From contig DAINSQ010000002.1 in assembly GCA_036741235.1 (NCBI GenBank), forward strand, positions 52,476 through 116,475: 64,000 bases of DNA, in the 5' to 3' direction. This document shows positions 60,450-64,000 of the stretch, in pieces (position 1 is the first letter of the stretch; the number at the start of each line of letters is the position of its first letter). A program made the position numbers and the translations under genes. The DNA is from JABWBR01 sp036741235. GTDB lineage: Bacteria; Bacteroidota; Bacteroidia; Chitinophagales; Saprospiraceae. Below the pieces are notes generated by a model. That model made no database searches, was not told the DNA's origin, and saw only the letters and a list, made by a program, of their open reading frames with translations.

Positions 60450-63400
60450 GCCCATCACGCTATAGATATCCGGGCGTAAAGCCTTTTGAAACCTCCCAGG
60501 CGGGGCAATTTTTCGGACGCACCCGTGATATCAGGGATCTTTATGAACTCATTTTGCTCGAAAAACTGGTTGTTCTCTTCGGAAAATCGGGTTATGGCAA
60601 AAGCTCGTTACTCAATGCAGGTATTATCCCGCTGATGATAGACACCCGGGCGCCGCTCCACCGCCAGTTTGTGCCGCTGCCAATTCGCATGCGCCCCTAT
60701 GTGCCGGGTAATGAGGAGGGGCCTGTACAAATCGTCTTGGACAAGCTGCGGGAATCCCTGAAGTATGCCAACCCGGCATATGCCATGCTGCGCTCCAAAT
60801 CGCCGACACTGTGGGAAGCTTTTAAGTGTCAGCAAAGTTATCGCGGCATCCCCAACCGGTTTGTACTTGTTTTTGACCAATTTGAAGAATTTTTCACCTA
60901 CCCGCAGGGGCAACAGGCGGCTTTTCGCAACCAGCTGGCCGAACTTTTATATACCGAAATCCCGCAGTCCATCCGCGACCGCTGGGATGAGTTCAGCGAC
61001 GACGACAAAGCCTTCCTTTCCGAGGAGCTGCATGTCAGGGTTGTTTTTGCCATTCGCGAAGATCGCCTGAGCTGGCTCAACAACCTTAAAGCCGAATTGC
61101 CGGCTATCCTCCACAAGCGATTCGAGCTCAAGGGTTTTACCGAAGAACAGGCCCGCGAAGCTATCATTCAGCCCGCAGCGCTGCCCCAGGAGATGGGTTT
61201 TTTATGCCATACCTTCAAGTACAACGACGAAGCGCTAAGTATCCTGCTCTCTGAACTCAAAAAAGGCGGCGCCGGCCAACACGACGCCGTACGCAACCAG
61301 GGGCGTATAGAGGCTTTTTTATTGCAAATATGCTGTGAAAGCATCGAGCGGCAGCTCATTGAGCGCGCCGGCCACGGCGACCGCGATACAGAAGTAGGCA
61401 CTGAAGACCTGCCCCGCTTCGACCGCATTTACGAAGAATACTACAACAACAAAATCGCCGAACTGCCGCCCGCCGAACAGGGCGCCGCCCGCCGCCTGCT
61501 CGAAGATGAACTGGTCAGCCTCAACGAAAATACCGGCGTCGTTTTCCGCCTCAATGCCGATGGCCGTAAATTAATGGCCCAACACGGCGTTACCGAAGCC
61601 CTGCTCAAAAAACTGACCGACAATTTCCTGCTGCGCGCCGAACCCAATACAACCGGCGGCTTTAATTACGAAATCAGCCACGATACCCTTGTCGCCCCCG
61701 TCCTGAAGGCCCGTGAGTTGCGCCTGGCTGAGGAACGCCGCCGGGCGGCCGCCGCCGCCCTCGAAGCCCGCGAGCTCGAGCTGGCTCAAGAACGCCGCCG
61801 CCGCCGCCGGGCCAATATGATAGCCGCCGCCGGCATGTTGCTGGCGCTGCTGGCTACCGGCGCATCAATTTTTGCCTGGCAAGCCAACAAAAAAGCGCAG
61901 CGACTGGCCCATACGAGCCAGCTCGTTGCGCATGCACTACAGAAAGCCAAGACCGACGCTACGGAAGCTTTAGATATCATCGGGCAAGCCCTGGCCTTGT
62001 CGCCGGGTCATGGCACAGCGCTTCAAGCGCGCCACGATATTTATTCCGAAAATGAATTTTACGATCAGGTGATCAATTGCCAAAATGTTCACAAGATCAT
62101 CCTCTCGGCCGACGGCGCCGCTTTAATTGCTTTGACCGGCAAACAGGCAATACTCTACGATACCGCAGGCCAAAAAATTAAGCAATTCGACCACCCGGAA
62201 TATGTAGTCGACGCCAAATTCTACGCAGGGTCCCGCCAATTTTTAACGGCCTGCCTTAATGATACCGCGTATTTGTGGAATATTGAAGGACAACAAGAAG
62301 CGCAATTTGATTTTACCCCCCTCGATCAATTGGTCAATATCGCCTGTTCTGCCGATGGGGCGCTTATTGCGCTGGGCGGAAGCAATGGCTTTTTAGGCCT
62401 TTATAATTCAAAAGGAGCATTGCTGAAAAGATGGCAAGCCCATTCGGCAAATATTATGGATATCGTTTTTTCACCTCAAGGCGGCGAAATCCTGACAGCT
62501 TCGAAAGACAAAACGGCTCATTTATGGCAACTTAGCAATTCAAAACGGCTACAAACCTTTACCCTCGACGACTGGATCTTAGCCGCCGATTTTAGTCCCA
62601 GCGGCGACACCATCGCCATTGCCGACAGAGACGGCATGGTGAGGCTCTGGCGAAAAAATGGCGAACTGCTGGCCGCCTGGGTAGCACACGACCGCCGGAT
62701 CAATAGCGCATATTTTTCTCCCGACGGCAATTATATCCTTACCGCCGGCGACGACAGCAAGATCAAGCTTTGGGATTGCACGGGCCGGCAAATCAAAATT
62801 TATCGCGGGCATGAGGGTTTTGTCTGTAATGCCGTTTTTGCGCCTGATGGCGTGAGTTATTACAGTGCCGGCGAAGATCATACGATCAAACGCTGGAAAA
62901 CCCGCTCCAAATTAGCCGGGCGTTTTACCTGCTATATTGACGAACCTTTATCTGTGATGCAACTTTCCCCTGATGGAAAATATATTGTTACTGCAGCGGG
63001 CAACCCGATAGAAGGCGCGGCAAATAAAACCTATGATTCTGAAGAAGATTTATGGAATATCATACTGAACATGCCTCAAAGCCCACAACAGCAATTCGCA
63101 TATATTTGGGATATCAAAGGTAATCTCTTGAATACGCTTCCTGATCATCAGGATTATATTGAAGACGCAGCAATTTCAAATGACGGCAGCCTGATCGTCA
63201 CTGGCAGCGGCAATCAAGTGATGCTGTGGGATAAAAACGGCAACAAAAAAGAAATGCTCCACGGAGTCAAAAAAACCGTTGTCGCATTGGCCATATCCCA
63301 TGACAAACGGCATATTGCATTTTCTCACCGCGATGGGGAAGTGATATGCAGACGGCAAGACGGCAAAATATTCAACCTTGCTCACCCTGTATTGGTATCC

Positions 63401-63892
63401 GATCTGTGCTTCTCACCCGATGGCAAACGCCTGCTCACCGGCTGTTACGATGATAAACTACGCATTTGGGATATATCGGGTAAAACCCCGCGAATAACCC
63501 ATACCATAAACGGCAAAGAAGGCCGCATCGAGTCGGTCGCCTGGTCGCCCGACGGGCGCTATGTGGCGATGGGCGAAAGCGGGCTAAAAGCCAAACTAAC
63601 GGTATTTGAGGCAACGGGTAAACGGGTATTTGAAATCAGCTTCTCTGCCGAAAACAAAACCGGCGGCCGCGCCGTCAATTGCATCGCTTTTTCGCCCGAC
63701 AGCCGCCTGGTAGCCGCCGCCGCCGAAGGCGGGATAGTACGCATGATGAATCTCAGCGGCGCCGATTTCCAACGCATCGATGAATTCAATAACGCCGGTA
63801 TAGCCGGCATCGCTTTTTCACCCGACGGCCGCACCATTTTCATCGGCAGCCACGACGGCATGGTCAGCCGGTTCCGTGTTTTGTCGCAGTAG
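60446..63892 (+). CDS. STAND NTPase with transmembrane segment and WD40 propellers
   Basis: The 1148-residue protein opens YPGVKPFETSQAGQFFGRTR, the signature N-terminus of nSTAND1-type NTPases. Walker A is GKSGYGKSS (46-54), Walker B is LVFDQFEEFF (141-150), and VVFAIREDRL (199-208) with RFELKGFTEEQAREAI (225-240) complete the core; ISHDTLVAPV (410-419) closes the winged-helix part. A helical, Arg/Glu-rich linker leads to a transmembrane helix (about 457-479), then WD40 repeats from about 545 to the end (roughly 13-14 blades with WDxxG or LWxxxG ends), forming two propellers. STAND proteins sense a trigger with the repeats, oligomerise and activate an effector. The start codon is inside the SIR2 stop (ATGA). 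The pair is probably one regulated defence or signalling unit. Confidence 0.9.
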   Translation: MSPSRYRYPGVKPFETSQAGQFFGRTRDIRDLYELILLEKLVVLFGKSGYGKSSLLNAGIIPLMIDTRAPLHRQFVPLPIRMRPYVPGNEEGPVQIVLDKLRESLKYANPAYAMLRSKSPTLWEAFKCQQSYRGIPNRFVLVFDQFEEFFTYPQGQQAAFRNQLAELLYTEIPQSIRDRWDEFSDDDKAFLSEELHVRVVFAIREDRLSWLNNLKAELPAILHKRFELKGFTEEQAREAIIQPAALPQEMGFLCHTFKYNDEALSILLSELKKGGAGQHDAVRNQGRIEAFLLQICCESIERQLIERAGHGDRDTEVGTEDLPRFDRIYEEYYNNKIAELPPAEQGAARRLLEDELVSLNENTGVVFRLNADGRKLMAQHGVTEALLKKLTDNFLLRAEPNTTGGFNYEISHDTLVAPVLKARELRLAEERRRAAAAALEARELELAQERRRRRRANMIAAAGMLLALLATGASIFAWQANKKAQRLAHTSQLVAHALQKAKTDATEALDIIGQALALSPGHGTALQARHDIYSENEFYDQVINCQNVHKIILSADGAALIALTGKQAILYDTAGQKIKQFDHPEYVVDAKFYAGSRQFLTACLNDTAYLWNIEGQQEAQFDFTPLDQLVNIACSADGALIALGGSNGFLGLYNSKGALLKRWQAHSANIMDIVFSPQGGEILTASKDKTAHLWQLSNSKRLQTFTLDDWILAADFSPSGDTIAIADRDGMVRLWRKNGELLAAWVAHDRRINSAYFSPDGNYILTAGDDSKIKLWDCTGRQIKIYRGHEGFVCNAVFAPDGVSYYSAGEDHTIKRWKTRSKLAGRFTCYIDEPLSVMQLSPDGKYIVTAAGNPIEGAANKTYDSEEDLWNIILNMPQSPQQQFAYIWDIKGNLLNTLPDHQDYIEDAAISNDGSLIVTGSGNQVMLWDKNGNKKEMLHGVKKTVVALAISHDKRHIAFSHRDGEVICRRQDGKIFNLAHPVLVSDLCFSPDGKRLLTGCYDDKLRIWDISGKTPRITHTINGKEGRIESVAWSPDGRYVAMGESGLKAKLTVFEATGKRVFEISFSAENKTGGRAVNCIAFSPDSRLVAAAAEGGIVRMMNLSGADFQRIDEFNNAGIAGIAFSPDGRTIFIGSHDGMVSRFRVLSQ

Positions 63893-63904
63893 GTAATTGC
63901 GTTC

Positions 63905-64000
63905 TGCGCGCAGGAGAGGCGACTTTGCGACCGTGCGACCGTGCGACCTTTTCAATCTTTGCCGGTCGTTGAGCGGAGTCGAAACGGCGACCGTGCGACC
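63905..64000 (+). repeat. Modular repeat at the right edge
   Basis: CCGTGCGA units occur in tandem (near 63930-63946 and again at the edge) on either side of TCTTTGCCGGTCGTTGAGCG and GAGTCGAAAC. The core (63966-63985) equals the repeats at 21501-21520 and 48753-48734. The element continues beyond the window. Confidence 0.7.

Overview
This 64 kb window is chromosomal DNA from a member of the Bacteroidota, most likely a Saprospiraceae-like lineage. The evidence is: three secreted proteases ending in a type IX secretion (T9SS) sorting domain, SprB-type repeats, a TonB-dependent receptor with an N-terminal carboxypeptidase-regulatory-like domain, several lipoproteins, the phylum-specific -7 element TAnnTTTG (often with TTG about 20 bp upstream), weak or absent Shine-Dalgarno sequences, and the pheT/zapA/rny order. 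One run of 191 Ns (21214-21404) shows this is a draft assembly. The genus is an inference.

Layout. 1-7.6 kb: a TonB-dependent receptor running off the left edge, an unusual sodium:solute symporter fused to an alpha/beta hydrolase, a FabG-like reductase, and a helical-repeat gene with an in-frame amber codon. 7.7-13 kb: a minus-strand block of exported proteins (T9SS lysyl-endopeptidase-like protease, tail-fibre-like coiled-coil protein, SPFH lipoprotein, TPR protein). 13-22.4 kb: a DUF5682 protein without its usual partners, PaaZ, an MDR oxidoreductase, a large lipoprotein, then an ECF sigma factor overlapping a membrane/beta-barrel gene that contains the assembly gap. 22.5-28.6 kb: reprolysin-like T9SS metalloprotease, S9 peptidase, a secreted unknown. 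28.7-38.9 kb: housekeeping genes (hisH, pheT, a ZapB-like coiled coil, zapA, rny, class A beta-lactamase-like hydrolase, hemW, an AntA-type antirepressor, nfu). 39-48.6 kb: a 1386-residue subtilisin with SprB repeats and T9SS tail, a minus-strand set (glycosyltransferase, M1 peptidase, CHAD protein, PfkB kinase), and tRNA-Asn. 48.8-59.2 kb: sensor kinase, DUF3089 lipoprotein, APC permease, NTF2-like protein, dprA, alkaline phosphatase, unknown genes, an AT-hook protein and a lipoprotein.

The right end (59.4-63.9 kb) holds the best candidate for an unusual system: a two-gene operon with a 4-bp overlap. It encodes a divergent SIR2-like protein with an EAD-like C-terminal tail, and a 1148-residue STAND NTPase with a transmembrane segment and WD40 propellers. 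This architecture matches NTP-dependent conflict or anti-phage systems of multicellular and Bacteroidota bacteria, but the usual SIR2 catalytic His is not evident.

Intergenic DNA also carries several families of short modular repeats, three of them placed directly before start codons.
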